Part shown: positions 1 to 9,910 of the stretch, in pieces
How positions within the stretch are numbered: position 1 is the first letter of the stretch
How the letters are laid out: every line of letters begins with the position of its first letter
Origin: Ornithorhynchus anatinus
Taxonomy: Eukaryota; Chordata; Mammalia; Monotremata; Ornithorhynchidae
Assembly: GCF_004115215.2 (NCBI RefSeq)
Contig: NC_041738.1
Coordinates: forward strand, 14,602,669 to 14,666,668
Direction of reading: 5' to 3'
Length of the DNA: 64,000 nucleotides
The notes under the pieces: model-generated
Told to the model about the DNA's origin: nothing
The model's database searches: none
What the model saw: only the letters and a program-made list of their open reading frames with translations
Translations under genes and position numbers: made by a program

Positions 1-98
1 CACTGTGGGCAGGGAAGGTGTCTACCAACTGTTGAATTGTACTTTCCCAAGCTCTCAGTACAGTGTCCTGCACACCGTAAGTGATGACGACGATGCCA
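1..98 (+). repeat. LINE2 3' tail with (GAT)n end
   Basis: This is the terminal part of a LINE2 copy ('ggcagggaaggtgtctacc ... cagtacagtgtcctgcacac'), followed by a short GAT/GAC run. Its right end abuts the KRTAP 5' flank at the same place as the LINE2 upstream of the gene at 2285. Confidence 0.85.
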
Positions 99-346
99 CT
101 GAGGACAACAGAGAAGAAAATTATCCTTCTGCGGGGCCTGAGCTCACTTCCTCGGCAAAAGGTTAAGTGCTAATGTACTCATTGCTTTTCAATTGGCCCA
201 AACGATGGCAAGGAATGAATCCATCATGTTGAATCATCAGTCTCTGCTTCCCTACCTGCCACTCCAGAAGTGGCACAGGGCACTAGGAGGCTTTCAAACT
301 TGGGGATCTCTTCCTCCTCCTCTGAGAAAACACCAGAACTTGCACC
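99..346 (+). promoter_or_regulatory. Decayed KRTAP promoter without TATA box
   Basis: This block aligns with the 5' flank of the intact genes at 2285, 11885 and 19243. It retains the inverted CCAAT motif ATTGG at 192-196. The stretch that carries TATAAAA in the gene at 2285 is shortened here to 'ccagaagtggcac', so no TATA box remains before the start codon at 347. This fits the decayed coding region downstream. Confidence 0.75.
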
Positions 347-873
347 ATGGTCAACTCTTGCTGTAGATCCGCCTGCTCTGACCTGAGCTGCGGAAGAGGC
401 TGCTGCCAAGAGACCTGCTGTCAGCCCAGCTGCTGCAGCCGCTCTTGCTGTCCCCCAAAATGCTGAAAGACCACTTGCTGCAGAACCACCTGCTGCCACC
501 CAACGTGCTGTGTGACCAGCTGTTGCCGCCCGACCTGCTGCAGACCCACTTGCTGCCAGCTGGACTGATGCCAGCCCACTTGCTGTCGCCCAGTCTGCTG
601 CGTATCCATCTGCTGCGGGCCCTGCTGCCCCCAGCGATGCTGTGTCTCTACCTGCTGCAGACCATGCTGCCCCCGACCAAGCTGCGTGTCCAGCTGCTGC
701 AGGCCCTGCTGCCCCCAACCCTGCTGTGGGACTAGCTGCTGCCAACCTTACTGCTACCCAGCCTCTATGTGTTTAGTTGCTCCCAACCCTGCTGTCGCTC
801 AACATGCTGCCAAACCACTTGTTGCAGAACAACCTGCTGTCACCCTACTTGTGGTCTATCATCTTGCTGCTGA
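347..873 (+). pseudogene. KRTAP4-like ultra-high-sulfur KRTAP pseudogene
   Basis: The start at 347 reads [18 protein letters not shown], the same head as the three intact paralogues in this window. In frame, a TGA at 464-466 stands where the paralogues have a cysteine codon, and a second TGA replaces another cysteine near residue 76. The Cys-Cys-X-X-X pentapeptide frame then continues to about 770. There a small indel shifts it, and cysteine-rich codons resume in another frame up to a TGA at 871-873 that matches the natural stop of the gene at 19243. The missing TATA box supports loss of function. Sequencing error alone is unlikely to explain two stops, an indel and promoter loss together. 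Confidence 0.85.
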
Positions 874-1334
874 ACAGCAACCCACTTCATAACTGATGAC
901 CATCCATGCTGATGCCTGAGTTGTCTGGTCCACTAGAAGCAACTTAGGAGAAGGACTATGTTTCCTGACCACAATAAGCTGAGCTGCCTAACAAACACAT
1001 GGGTCCCATATTTCTCCCCACCATAAAGGCCTGGCCTTCCCAGTCAGTGGTCACCTCCATCAGCCCAAGTGAAGACCAGATTCCAACAGCACTAAAGCTA
1101 TAAACCAAAACACTAAAGGACTTCTCATTTACCTTATCTTCTTGCCTGGTTTTATAGCAGTCTGTCAATCCAAGGAGAGACAAGAGCGATCCATGATGAT
1201 CCAACCAGCTTGGGAAATCCTTTCCTCAACCCATATTCCTGGTTCCTGAGTGCTGAATCTTTTGAGCCTGAAACATTCTCTACCCGTTCTGATCTTCCCG
1301 TGAGTTGATGGAGGTGGCCACTGACTGGGGAAGC

Positions 1335-2024
1335 CTCAGCCTTAATTACTGTATCAGCTTTCTTGCTGACCTCCCTGACTCCCCTCTCTCCCCAACCCAG
1401 TCCATATTTCACTCTGCTGCCCAGGTCATTTTTCTAGAAAAAGGTTCAATCCATGCTTCCCCATTCCTCAAGAACCTCCAGTGATAGCCCAGCGAACCTC
1501 CCCATCAAACAGTAACTTTTTACCATCTGTTTTAAAGCACTCAATCACCTTGTCCCCGCCTACCTCACCTCTCTGATTTCCTATTTCAGCCCAGTCCAGT
1601 CCACACACTTCACTCCTCTAAATCCACCCTAATCACAGTACCTTGATTTTGTCTATCTCGCTGATAGCTCCTCACCCATGTCCTGCTTCTGATTCGGAAT
1701 GCCCGCCCGCTTCATATCCAGCAGATGATCACTCTCCCCATCTTCAAAGAATTATTAGAAGTACATCTCCTCCAAGAGGCCTTCCCTGACTAAGCCTTCA
1801 CTTCCTCCTCTCCCACCTCCATCCTTGTATTTGGATTTGCTCTCTTTATTCGCCCCACTCTCAGCCCCACACCACTTATTTACATATCCATTTATTTATG
1901 TATATTAATGTCTGTAACACCCTCGAAATTGTAGGGCAGGGAGTTTGTCCACTGCTGTATTGTCCACTCCCAAGTTCTACACCTAGTAAGTGCTCAATAA
2001 ATGCCCTTGATGATGATGATGCTG
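1335..2024 (+). repeat. LINE2 3' end, 5'-truncated
   Basis: The sequence runs from 'actgtatcagctttcttgc' to 'gtgctcaataaatgccc' plus (GAT)n. It carries the usual LINE2 3' region with 'ctccaagaggccttccctga' near its middle. It sits directly upstream of the KRTAP 5' flank and replaces more distal flank. Confidence 0.9.
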
Positions 2025-2113
2025 AGGTCAACAGAGAAGAAAATCACTCTTCCATAAGTCCGAGCACACTTCCTTGACAAAACGTTAATTGCTAATCTAC
2101 TCACTGCTTTTCA

Positions 2114-2118
2114 ATTGG
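2114..2118 (+). promoter_or_regulatory. Inverted CCAAT box of KRTAP at 2285
   Basis: ATTGG inside the block 'gcttttcaattggct' is conserved in the paralogous promoters. It starts 81 bases before the TATA box, the same distance as in the genes at 11885 and (within one base) 19243. Confidence 0.6.
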
Positions 2119-2194
2119 CTCAAACAAGGGCACGTAATGAATCCAACATCCTGGTTCAAGAGTCTCTGCTCCTCCAACTGCCACCCCATCAGGG

Positions 2195-2202
2195 TATAAA
2201 AA
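2195..2202 (+). promoter_or_regulatory. TATA box (TATAAAAA)
   Basis: TATAAAAA lies 90 bases before the start codon at 2285, consistent with a short 5' untranslated region as is usual for KRTAP genes. Confidence 0.85.
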
Positions 2203-2284
2203 GGGCACAGGCACAGGGAGGCATTCAAACTCAGGAATCTCCTCTTCCTCTGATACAACCCCAGATTCTGAACCAACCGACACC

Positions 2285-2797
2285 ATGGTCAACTCCTGCT
2301 GTGGATCCGTCTGCTCCAACCTGAGCTGCGGAAGGGGCTGCTGCCAAGAGACCTGTTGTCAGCCCAGCTGCTGCTGCAGCCCTTGCTGCCCCCCGACATG
2401 CTGCCAGACCACTTGCTGCAGAACCACCTGCTGCCGCCCAACTTGCTGTGTGACCGGCTGCTGCCGCCCCACCTGCTGCAGACCCACTTGCTGCCAGTCA
2501 TTCTGCTGCCAGCCCATTTGCTGCCGCCCAGTCTGCTGCATATCCAGCTGCTTTAGGCCCTGCTGTCCCCGACCTTGCTGCGTGTCTACCTGCTGCAGGC
2601 CCTGCTGCCCCCGACCTTGCTGTGTGACTACCTGCTGCAGGCCCTGCTGCCCTCAACCTTGCTGTGTGTCCAGCTGTTGCCAACCTTGCTGCCGCCCAAC
2701 CTGCTGCCAAACCACTTGCTGTCGGACGACCTGCTGCCGCCCAACCTGCTGTGTGCCCACCTGCTGCCAACCTTGCTGCCGCCCAGCTTGTTGCTAA
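2285..2797 (+). CDS. Ultra-high-sulfur keratin-associated protein, KRTAP4-like
   Basis: This is a single-exon gene of 170 residues; by my count 68 are cysteine (40%). The head [18 protein letters not shown] followed by [12 protein letters not shown] matches the human KRTAP4 family ([12 protein letters not shown]...). The rest is a run of pentapeptides such as [15 protein letters not shown] and CCRPCCPRP. KRTAPs of this class are matrix proteins of the hair cortex that cross-link keratin filaments by disulfides. The start has a strong context (gacaccATGg), a TATA box 90 bases upstream and a poly(A) signal at 3235. The stop (TAA at 2795) lies where the longer paralogue at 19243 reads a CAA glutamine codon, so this copy has a shorter C terminus. 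By position and strand it corresponds to the human KRTAP9 genes next to KRTAP29-1, although its head is KRTAP4-like, so I give no symbol. Confidence 0.92.
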   Translation: MVNSCCGSVCSNLSCGRGCCQETCCQPSCCCSPCCPPTCCQTTCCRTTCCRPTCCVTGCCRPTCCRPTCCQSFCCQPICCRPVCCISSCFRPCCPRPCCVSTCCRPCCPRPCCVTTCCRPCCPQPCCVSSCCQPCCRPTCCQTTCCRTTCCRPTCCVPTCCQPCCRPACC

Positions 2798-3234
2798 ACT
2801 ACTTGCTGCTGAACCACCTCTCCTCCTGTTAAGTGATTGTAACTGATGACCACTTGAAGTCACCCAAGAGTGCTTCCCGCACACAAACAAGCTCAGCTAC
2901 CCAACAACAACCTCAGAACAATAATTGTTCCTGTCATGGATCTAGGCCCAGCCTCCCAGTAAACGGCCACCATCCTCAACCCACATGGATGCCAGCTCCC
3001 ACAGAAGCCACTGACTGTAACACCAAAGGACTTTTCAGTCGCCTCATCTTCTCACCTGGGAATGTAATAGTGTATCATTCTAAGCAGGGACAAAGAAGTG
3101 TTTCCTGTTGAAATACTCCTGACTTGGGAAATCCCTACCCCTGCCTACGGTCCCCGTACCGGACTGAATCTTTCGGTCTGAAATGTTCTCTTCCTGTCTT
3201 GATCTTCACCCTTGTTTTGGCCTTACTACTTTAT

Positions 3235-3240
3235 AATAAA
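3235..3240 (+). other. Poly(A) signal of KRTAP at 2285
   Basis: AATAAA is followed by 'atttcccttcctagcacaaa', a block shared with the 3' ends at 12897 and 20240. The 3' untranslated region is about 440 bases. Confidence 0.85.
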
Positions 3241-3423
3241 ATTTCCCTTCCTAGCACAAAATAATCCTGGAATTGTGCAAATCTTTATTTGTTGAATGTT
3301 TGTCCTTACTTCTTGGTCAAACCACATGATAAATCAAACACTGTGTGCACTATGCTCCAAAGTCACCAGTCCCTATTCTCATCAAACTTGACTGTGCATG
3401 GTTAACAGAGTAGCTAACCCAGC

Positions 3424-4711
3424 CTATTTCCAACCCCTTCACTCCACAGAAATGACCCTTTCTACGGTCACCAATGACTTCCTTTTTTCCATATCCAGTG
3501 GGCCCAATTCATCTTAATCTTCTTTGACCTCTCAGTTGCCTTTCACAAAGCGGTCCACCTCCTTCTCCTGAAAACATTATCTAACATTGGCTTCGATGAC
3601 ATTGACCTCTCCTGGTTCTCCTCCTATCTCTTTTGATGCTCCTTCTCAGTCTCTTTCCTAGGCTTCTTCACTGCCTCCCAACCTCTAACTGAGAGCTCGA
3701 TTCTGGGTCCCCTTCAATTCTCTATCTACACCCATTTCCTTGGAAAACTCATTCACTCCCTCAGCTTCAACTACCATCTCTACACTAATGACTCCCAAAT
3801 CTACCTTTCCAACCCTGACATCTCTCCTTCTCTGCAGTTTCACATTTATTTCTGCCTTCAGGACATCTCTACTTGGATGTCCCACCAACATCTCAAACTT
3901 GAGTCCAAAATAGAACGTCTCTCTAACCCTGCCCTCCCAGTGACTTTCCCATCACTCTAGACATCATCTTTTCTGTCTGGCAGCCAATAATGTTGCCCTT
4001 GATTCATGTTTATCATTCAACCTACATATTCAATCTCTCACCAAATCCTGTGGGTTCTATTTTCACAAAGTCACTAAAATGCTTCTATTCCTCTCCACCC
4101 AAACTCCTGATTACTGCATCAGCCTCCTCACTGACTTCTCTACCTCCTGTCTCTCCCCACTCCAGTCTAAACTTCACTCCGAGGCCCAGATTATTTTCCC
4201 TAAAAAAGTTCAGCTCATGCTTTGCCACTCTTCAAAATCCTCTAATGGTTGCCCATCCAGATCCACATCAAACAGAAAGTCCTTACTACTGACTTTAAGG
4301 CACTCAATCAGCTTCACTCCACTCCTATCTTACCCGGCGGCTCTCGCTCCTCTAACACCAATCTACTCACTCACTGCACCTCAATCTTGTCTATCTCATC
4401 ATCAACCCTCACCCATGTCCTGCCTCTAGCCTGGAACTCCCTCTCCCTTCATATCAACAGACCACCACTCTCTCAACCTTCAGAGTCTTACTAAGATAAC
4501 ACCTCTTTCAAGAAACCTTCCCTGACTAAGCCCTCATTCCTACTCTCTCTCCATTCTGCATTATGTATTCATTTGGATCCCTTTTAGCACTTGATATTCA
4601 CCCCACCTCAGTTGCATTGTACAGTTGCTTTTCACAATTGAATTGTACTCCCCCAGGCACTTAGTACAGTGCTCTCCAAATAGTAAGTGCTCAAAAAATA
4701 CCATTAGTTGA
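3424..4711 (+). repeat. LINE2, 3' part including reverse transcriptase remnants
   Basis: This is a degenerate LINE2 copy of about 1.3 kb. The early part resembles the RT region (the 'gacctctcagttgcctttc' block, then 'ctcctggttctcctcctatc'). The 3' part carries the conserved 'cctccaagag'-like and 'cttagtacagtgctct' blocks. It is broken throughout and inserted in the 3' flank shared by the KRTAP duplicates. Confidence 0.85.
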
Positions 4712-4719
4712 TCAAATTT

Positions 4720-5040
4720 AGTGACACCGTTCCAAATGCAAAACTCATGAAATAGGTATCAGTCACTTGGCTGAGAGCATTATTTGGAACAAAGCCAATC
4801 ACAGGAAGGATTAGGAAAGAGTCTGGCTTTGCGAGAATCTCCACGACTCATGAACATGATAATTCTCCATTTCAGGGTCCAGAAGGCTAGGACCAGAGAA
4901 TGAAGCAACCTTGGAAGACTTGGCTGAGCATCCACCATGAAGGGTTGGGATGGTTGGAAGAAAAAGAAGTGGGGCATCATCAAATTATGAAAATCCTGCT
5001 GTTCCACTGAAGGGTTTTTTGGCTAGAGTCCCCACTGGAG
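4720..5040 (+). other. Shared 3' flank of the KRTAP duplication unit
   Basis: The stretch 'cttggctgagagcattatttggaac ... gccaatcacaggaaggatta' aligns with 20540-20640, downstream of the gene at 19243, and partly with 13120-13160. The duplicated unit therefore extends well past the poly(A) signal. No coding content is seen. Confidence 0.65.
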
Positions 5041-5084
5041 AACGCCATCAGCTGGTAAGGAAAGGGGTTTATTCCTGGCTTCAA

Positions 5085-5350
5085 TATTTTTAATGCTATC
5101 TGTTAAGGGTTTACTATGTACCAGGCACTGTATTAAATGCTGGGGTAGATACAAGCTAATCAGGTTGGATGCAGTTCTTGTCCCACATGGGACTCACAGT
5201 CTTAATCCCCATTTTATAGATGAGGTAACTGAGGCATAGAAAAGTGACTTGTACAAAGTCTCACAGCAGACAAGCGGAGAAGCTGGGATTAGAACCCAGG
5301 TCCTTCTGACTCCCAGTCCTGCACTCTGTGCACTAGGCCATATTGTTCTC
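5085..5350 (-). repeat. Mon-1-type SINE, minus orientation
   Basis: Reverse complement of the tRNA-headed CORE-SINE: 'ttactatgtaccaggcactg' at one end and the head near 'aggccatattgttctc' at the other. Confidence 0.85.
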
Positions 5351-5724
5351 TCTCTGATGATGGCCCTGAAGTGGGAGTTCCTCAGTAGGAACTCAGCCCC
5401 TACATTACTCAGAGCATGTTACTGGAGCCCGAGAGTCAGATGGTCATGTGACAAACCCATGGCCCAAAAGCGGGAAGAGAAGAAGCTGGCTGACCGGAAG
5501 TAATGTTTCTCAGGGAAGAGGAAGCATGAAATTGTAATTTGGGAAGCCAAGAGCCAATTGGTTGACTCTCAGAGTCTCTGAGAAATGCAATGGCCTTCCT
5601 AAGGAAGCTCGGGAGGATTCATGAGGAAAAACTTAATTCCCCTTTACTTAATTATTGTAATTTAGCACACGAACAATCACAAGGATGTGATACCACTTCC
5701 CACCCTCAGCTGCTCCCAGGAGAG

Positions 5725-5732
5725 TATATAAG
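5725..5732 (+). promoter_or_regulatory. TATA box (TATATAAG)
   Basis: TATATAAG lies 87 bases before the start codon at 5812. The upstream sequence from about 5500 shares 'tttctcaggg...gaggaagc' and 'gggaagccaagagccaattgg' with the flanks of the genes at 11885 and 19243. Confidence 0.85.
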
Positions 5733-5811
5733 ACACAAAGTGGGGCAGAAGGGCAACCAAACGTCAGAAACTTCTCCTTGCACCTGAAGGATTTTCACAA
5801 TCCCTGCCACC

Positions 5812-6252
5812 ATGGCCTGCAACTGCTGCTCCACAGGCTTCTGTGGCTTCCCAAGATTCTCCCTGTGCTGCCAGCCTTGCTGCCGCCCAGCTTGCTGTGT
5901 GTCTACCTGTTGCAGGCCCTGCTGTCCCCCGCCGTGCTGCATGTCCAGCTGCTGCCAGCCTTGCTGCCGCCCTTCCTGCTGCCTGTCTAGCTGCTGCAGG
6001 CCTTGCTGCCCGCCAACCTGCTGTGTGCCCAGCTGCTGCCAGCCTTGCTGCCTCCCAACCTGCTGCCAAACCACGTGCTGCCGGACGATTTGCTGTCGCC
6101 CAACGTGTTGTGTGTCCCCTTGCTGCCAGCCTTGCTGGCTAGCCTACTTGCTGCCCATCATGTTGCTGCTGAGTGCCAACCAGCTGCTTCCAATCCATGA
6201 TCCCCTCGAGGGTTACTGGTATAATGTGGAGCAATCCAGGAGCTCCCTGTGA
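5812..6252 (+). CDS. High-sulfur KRTAP with KRTAP1-like head and altered C terminus
   Basis: Single-exon gene of 146 residues. The head [17 protein letters not shown] resembles the human KRTAP1 head (M-x-CC-x-T-x-FCGFP-x-F/C-S), whereas the body ([32 protein letters not shown]) is the same pentapeptide run as the KRTAP4-headed neighbours. By my count residues 1-108 hold 43 cysteines. Residues 109-146 hold none: the frame changes near 6137. The alternative frame reads [10 protein letters not shown]-stop, which matches the natural end ([10 protein letters not shown]) of the gene at 19243. The present tail is therefore probably an out-of-frame extension caused by a small indel. The start is supported by gccaccATGg and the TATA box. 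Confidence 0.85.
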   Translation: MACNCCSTGFCGFPRFSLCCQPCCRPACCVSTCCRPCCPPPCCMSSCCQPCCRPSCCLSSCCRPCCPPTCCVPSCCQPCCLPTCCQTTCCRTICCRPTCCVSPCCQPCWLAYLLPIMLLLSANQLLPIHDPLEGYWYNVEQSRSSL

Positions 6253-6553
6253 CCATTCACCCCACCACCAGAGACCCATGGAAAATCTGCAGTCCTAGAA
6301 CTGGAATAGGCTGTGTTCTACATTCTGTCCCTCATTGACAGCCTTCCACACGAGATCCTCAACCACCACTTCATCGTGTCTGATGTTTCACAAGGAGAAA
6401 GGATTATGGAGAACTTTACCTGCTTCTCTTGCTTCTCATTAAGAAATAACCGGTGTAATGTCCCATAAACTGAATCTTCTGAGTGTGCAATGACTTCATC
6501 CCTTCCTATCACCCCCTCTCGCTTTCTTATACTTCACCGCTTGACTGATCCCT

Positions 6554-6559
6554 AATAAA
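6554..6559 (+). other. Poly(A) signal of KRTAP at 5812
   Basis: AATAAA about 300 bases after the stop, followed by 'atatcccatccatggg' and a short A run. Confidence 0.8.
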
Positions 6560-6732
6560 ATATCCCATCCATGGGATAAAAAAAAAACTGGCATCTCTGT
6601 TACCTGTTTTTTAAAATGTTTGTCTGCAGTTTCTGGCCAAACAGTCTTCAGACTATACCTCTGCAGCCAATGTTCACAGATGGCACATCAACTTTAGTTT
6701 TTACTAAAAAGAAATACAAAATGATTTAACAG

Positions 6733-7283
6733 TAGTAATAATAATTATGGCATTTGTTAAGTGCTTACTATGTGCCAGGCACTGTACTAAGTGCTGGGGT
6801 CGTTTCAAGCCAAACAGGTTGAACATAGTTTTGGTTCCACATGGATCTTACAGTCTTACAAGAGAAGCAGCGTGGCTCAGTGGAAAGAGCACGGGCTTGG
6901 GAGCCAGAGGTCATGGGTTCGAATCCCAGATCTGCCACTTGTCAGCTGTGTGAGTGTGGGCAAGTCACTTCACTTCTCTGGGCCTCAGTTGCCTCATCTG
7001 TAGAATGGGGATGAAGACTGTGAGCCTCACCTGGGACAACCTGATCACCCTGTATCTACCGCAGCACTTAGAACAGTGCTCGGCACATAGTAAGCGCTTA
7101 ACAAATACCAACATTATTATTAATCCCCATTTTATAGATGAGAGAACCGAGGCCCAGAGAAGGTAAGTAACTTGCCAAAAGTCACACAGCAGACTAGTGG
7201 TGAAGTCAGAATTAGAACCCAGGTCCTTCTGACTCTCAAGCTCATTCTCTATCCATTAGGCCTCACTACTTCTCTGTGTCCAT
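6733..7283 (-). repeat. Mon-1-type SINE, minus, split by another SINE
   Basis: The first part runs 6733-6858 ('ggcatttgttaagtgcttac ... ttacagtctta'). The second runs about 7116-7283 ('aatccccattttatagatg ... ccattaggcctcactacttc'). Joined in register the two parts make one SINE interrupted by the plus-strand SINE at 6860-7115. Confidence 0.85.
6860..7115 (+). repeat. Mon-1-type SINE inserted in an older SINE
   Basis: Near-consensus copy. It shows an A-box-like 'agcgtggctcagtgg', a B-box 'gggttcgaatccc', the core 'tcagctgtgtgagtgtgggc' and the ATT tail. It looks younger than the SINE it splits. Confidence 0.9.
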
Positions 7284-7799
7284 ATTATGTGTCCATTTAC
7301 TCTGTGTACATACAGTGTGCAATGTTTTATCTACCTCTTCAAGGAATGACTAAACTGGTGTGAGGCAGCAATCATGCAGTAGAGCTTTTTGAAATAAAAT
7401 CGAGGTTTAACTGCAGATTGACTTTAACCTTTTATTCTACCTTATCTTAACCTGGCTTACCCTCAAAGTCAACAAAATACACATATTAATACACATATAT
7501 ACCTTGATACACATATACCCGTTGTCTACGGGAACTCCAAAATGCATCCAGTAATTCTGAAGGTCACAACACAACCTTTAGTTTCAGCAAAGGCAATTTC
7601 AGATGAAGGAAAAGCCCAAGAGACAAGCTGCTTTTGCTCCCTGGTTTTATCTCCTACTCGCCTCCCCTTATATAGATGTATCACTGAACTTTTCCCAGGT
7701 CCAGTCAATGTCAGCATCCGCCAAGCATATGAACTGATCATTCTAATGAGAAACAGGCAAATGGACATCCAGAGGTCAGGAACAGCTCATGAAAACCTC

Positions 7800-8036
7800 C
7801 TCACTCATCCTGTGGAAAGAGCTCTGCTCTGGAATTGGAAAATTGAGTTATTTCCAGGCTCATTTAATCCCCTCTCCACACTTGATTGCTGTGTGACCTT
7901 AGGCAAGTCACTTCACTTCTCTCTCTTCACTTCACTACTCTCATTTATAAAACGAGGTTTGAGACTATGAGTGACATATGGGACTGGGACTTTGCCCAGT
8001 CCAATTTACTTGTATCCAACCCAGTATTTATTATTA
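7800..8036 (+). repeat. Degenerate Mon-1-type SINE
   Basis: 'tgtggaaagagctctgctct ... tgctgtgtgaccttaggcaa ... gactgggactttgcccagt' matches the SINE body, with many changes. Confidence 0.75.
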
Positions 8037-8044
8037 TTAATAGT

Positions 8045-8300
8045 AATAATAATAATGTTGGTATTTATTAAGCACTTACTATGTGCAGAGCACTGTTCTA
8101 AGCACTGGGGTAGATACAGGGTAATCAGGTTATCCCACATGAAGTTCACAGTTAATCCTCATTTTACAGATGAGGTAACTGAGGCACAGAGAAGTGAAGT
8201 GACGCCCACAGTCACCCAGCTGACAAGTGGCTGAGTCAGGTTTCGAACCCATTACCTCTGACTCCCAAGCCCAGGTTCTTTCCACTGAGCCAAGCTGTTT
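8045..8300 (-). repeat. Mon-1-type SINE, minus
   Basis: A full-length reverse copy from '(aat)n gttggtatttattaagcac' to 'tttccactgagccaagctg'. Confidence 0.88.
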
Positions 8301-8425
8301 AGTAAAGTGCCTTGCATACAGTAAGAGCTTTAATAAATAACACAATTATTATCCAGCACTTAGAACAGTGCCTGGCACATAGTAAGCGCTTAACAAATAC
8401 CACCACCATCATCATCATCATCCTG
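8301..8425 (+). repeat. Two SINE 3' tails in tandem
   Basis: 'gtaagagctttaataaataac' and then 'agaacagtgcctggcacata...gcgcttaacaaatacc' with (CAT)n are two partial plus-strand SINE ends. Confidence 0.65.
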
Positions 8426-8739
8426 GAACTTGCCCTTCAGTTCACAATGCAGTCCTGTCTCACTCCTTTCTTGTTGCACCTCCTACCCTCAACAAGTATT
8501 TGACAGGTAGTGAAAAGCGTGAAAGCCAACTAGCACCAAGACCTATTCCTCTGCGTAGATTCTCGGTTGTGTAACCACTGAACTGTGGCTCATCACTGTT
8601 CCTGACTGTAGATAACTCCATCGTTATCAGAGTTCAAGTGTGAAACCTAAGATCTCAGACTGAAGTTTCCACCATTTGATATGGAGCACTTTTCCCTTGG
8701 ATGTGTCGAGCTCCGGGGCTACTCCATGTGGACCAGCAT

Positions 8740-9910
8740 ATGTCCAGGTCAATTGCCCACTTGTTCCATACCTACCAATTTCCTGAATCATTTTGATCCC
8801 TTTCTCACATTCCTCCTCTCTTCTCCCATCCCTACATTGATCCAAGGGGACTTCAATAACCAAATGGATGGTCCCTTGACTCTTCCTTTGCCCACTTTCT
8901 ATCTCTCCTCAACTCCACTGACCTCCTGGTCCACCCTCTAACCGTTTGAGTCCCTCAGGGCTCAGTGCTGGATCCCCTCTATTCTCCACCTACACTCACT
9001 CCCTGGAAAACTCATTTACTCCAAAGGCTTCAATTACCATCTCTATGCAGGTAATTCCCAAATCTACGTTTCCAGTCCTGATCTCTTTCCCTTGAAGTCT
9101 CCGCATTTAATAATAATAATAATAACAATAAACATTGGTATTTGCTAAGCACTTACTGTGTGCCAAGTACTGTTCTAAGCACTGGGGGAGATACGAGGCG
9201 ATCAGATGTCCCACGTGGGGTTCACAGTCTTCATCCCCATTTTATAGATAAGGTAAATGAGGCACAGAGAAGTTAAGTGACTTGCCCAAGGCCACAGAGC
9301 GGACAAGTGGTATTTCCTCCTGCCTTCAGAACAGCTCTCCTTGGATACCTCCCTGACACCTCAAAATTAATATTACTGGAACAGAATATTACTGGAACAG
9401 AACTCCTCATTTTCTCACTCAAATCCTGCCTTCCCCCTGACATTTCCATCAGAGTAGGCAGAACCATTATTCTACCTCTCACGGGCCCATAATCTCAAAC
9501 TCATCTCTCTCATTCATCCCACATATTCAATCTGTCACCAAACCCTGTCAGTTCTATCTTCAAAATATTGCTTAAATCCACCCTTTCTTCTCCTTCCAAA
9601 CTGCTCCCACATTGATCCAATACTTATCGTAACGCACTTCGACTACTGCATCAGCCTCATTGCTAATCTCTATGCTTTTTGTCTCTACCACACTCCAGTC
9701 CGTACTTTACTCAGCTGCCCAGATCATTTGTCTAAAAAAAATTCACTCCATGTTTCCCTTTTCCTCAAGCTCCCCCACTGGGTGCCCATCCACCTATTTA
9801 TTAAACCAAAACTCCTAACCATTGGCTTTAAAGCACTCAGTCGCTTTGCCCTCTCCTATCTTACCTCACTGATTTCCTATTACAACCCCACACAGTCACT
9901 TCACACTTCT
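8740..9910 (+). repeat. Older LINE2, left part (interrupted)
   Basis: Internal LINE2 sequence. An endonuclease-like stretch reads L-I-Q-G-D-F-N-N around 8838-8860. RT remnants 'gtccctcagggctcagtgctggatcc' and 'catctctatgcaggtaattc' lie near 8950-9055. A minus SINE interrupts it at 9109-9312, and a younger LINE2 starts at 9911. It continues at 10744. Confidence 0.8.
9109..9312 (-). repeat. Mon-1-type SINE, minus, truncated
   Basis: Runs from (AAT)n 'attggtatttgctaagcac' to 'cacagagcggacaagtgg'; the head is missing. It is inserted in the LINE2. Confidence 0.85.

Noticed and set aside
464-466. TGA at a cysteine position read as selenocysteine
   Set aside because: The copy also has a second TGA, a frame shift and no TATA box. 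I see no SECIS-like hairpin downstream, so plain decay is simpler.
224-745. Long alanine-rich minus-strand frame opposite the first KRTAP (and similar ones at 11831-12370, 19186-19713, 31713-32387, 36050-36574)
   Set aside because: They arise because the tandem TGC-TGC repeat has no stops in other frames. No independent promoter, start or family pattern supports them.
2359-2541. Glutamine-rich (QQVGRQQ) and leucine-rich (LLPPNLL) frames in the KRTAP repeats
   Set aside because: They are out-of-frame readings of the same cysteine pentapeptide repeat.
2340-2790. Regularly spaced repeats that could suggest a CRISPR-like array
   Set aside because: The repeat is coding (Cys-Cys-X-X-X), without spacers, in a mammalian gene.
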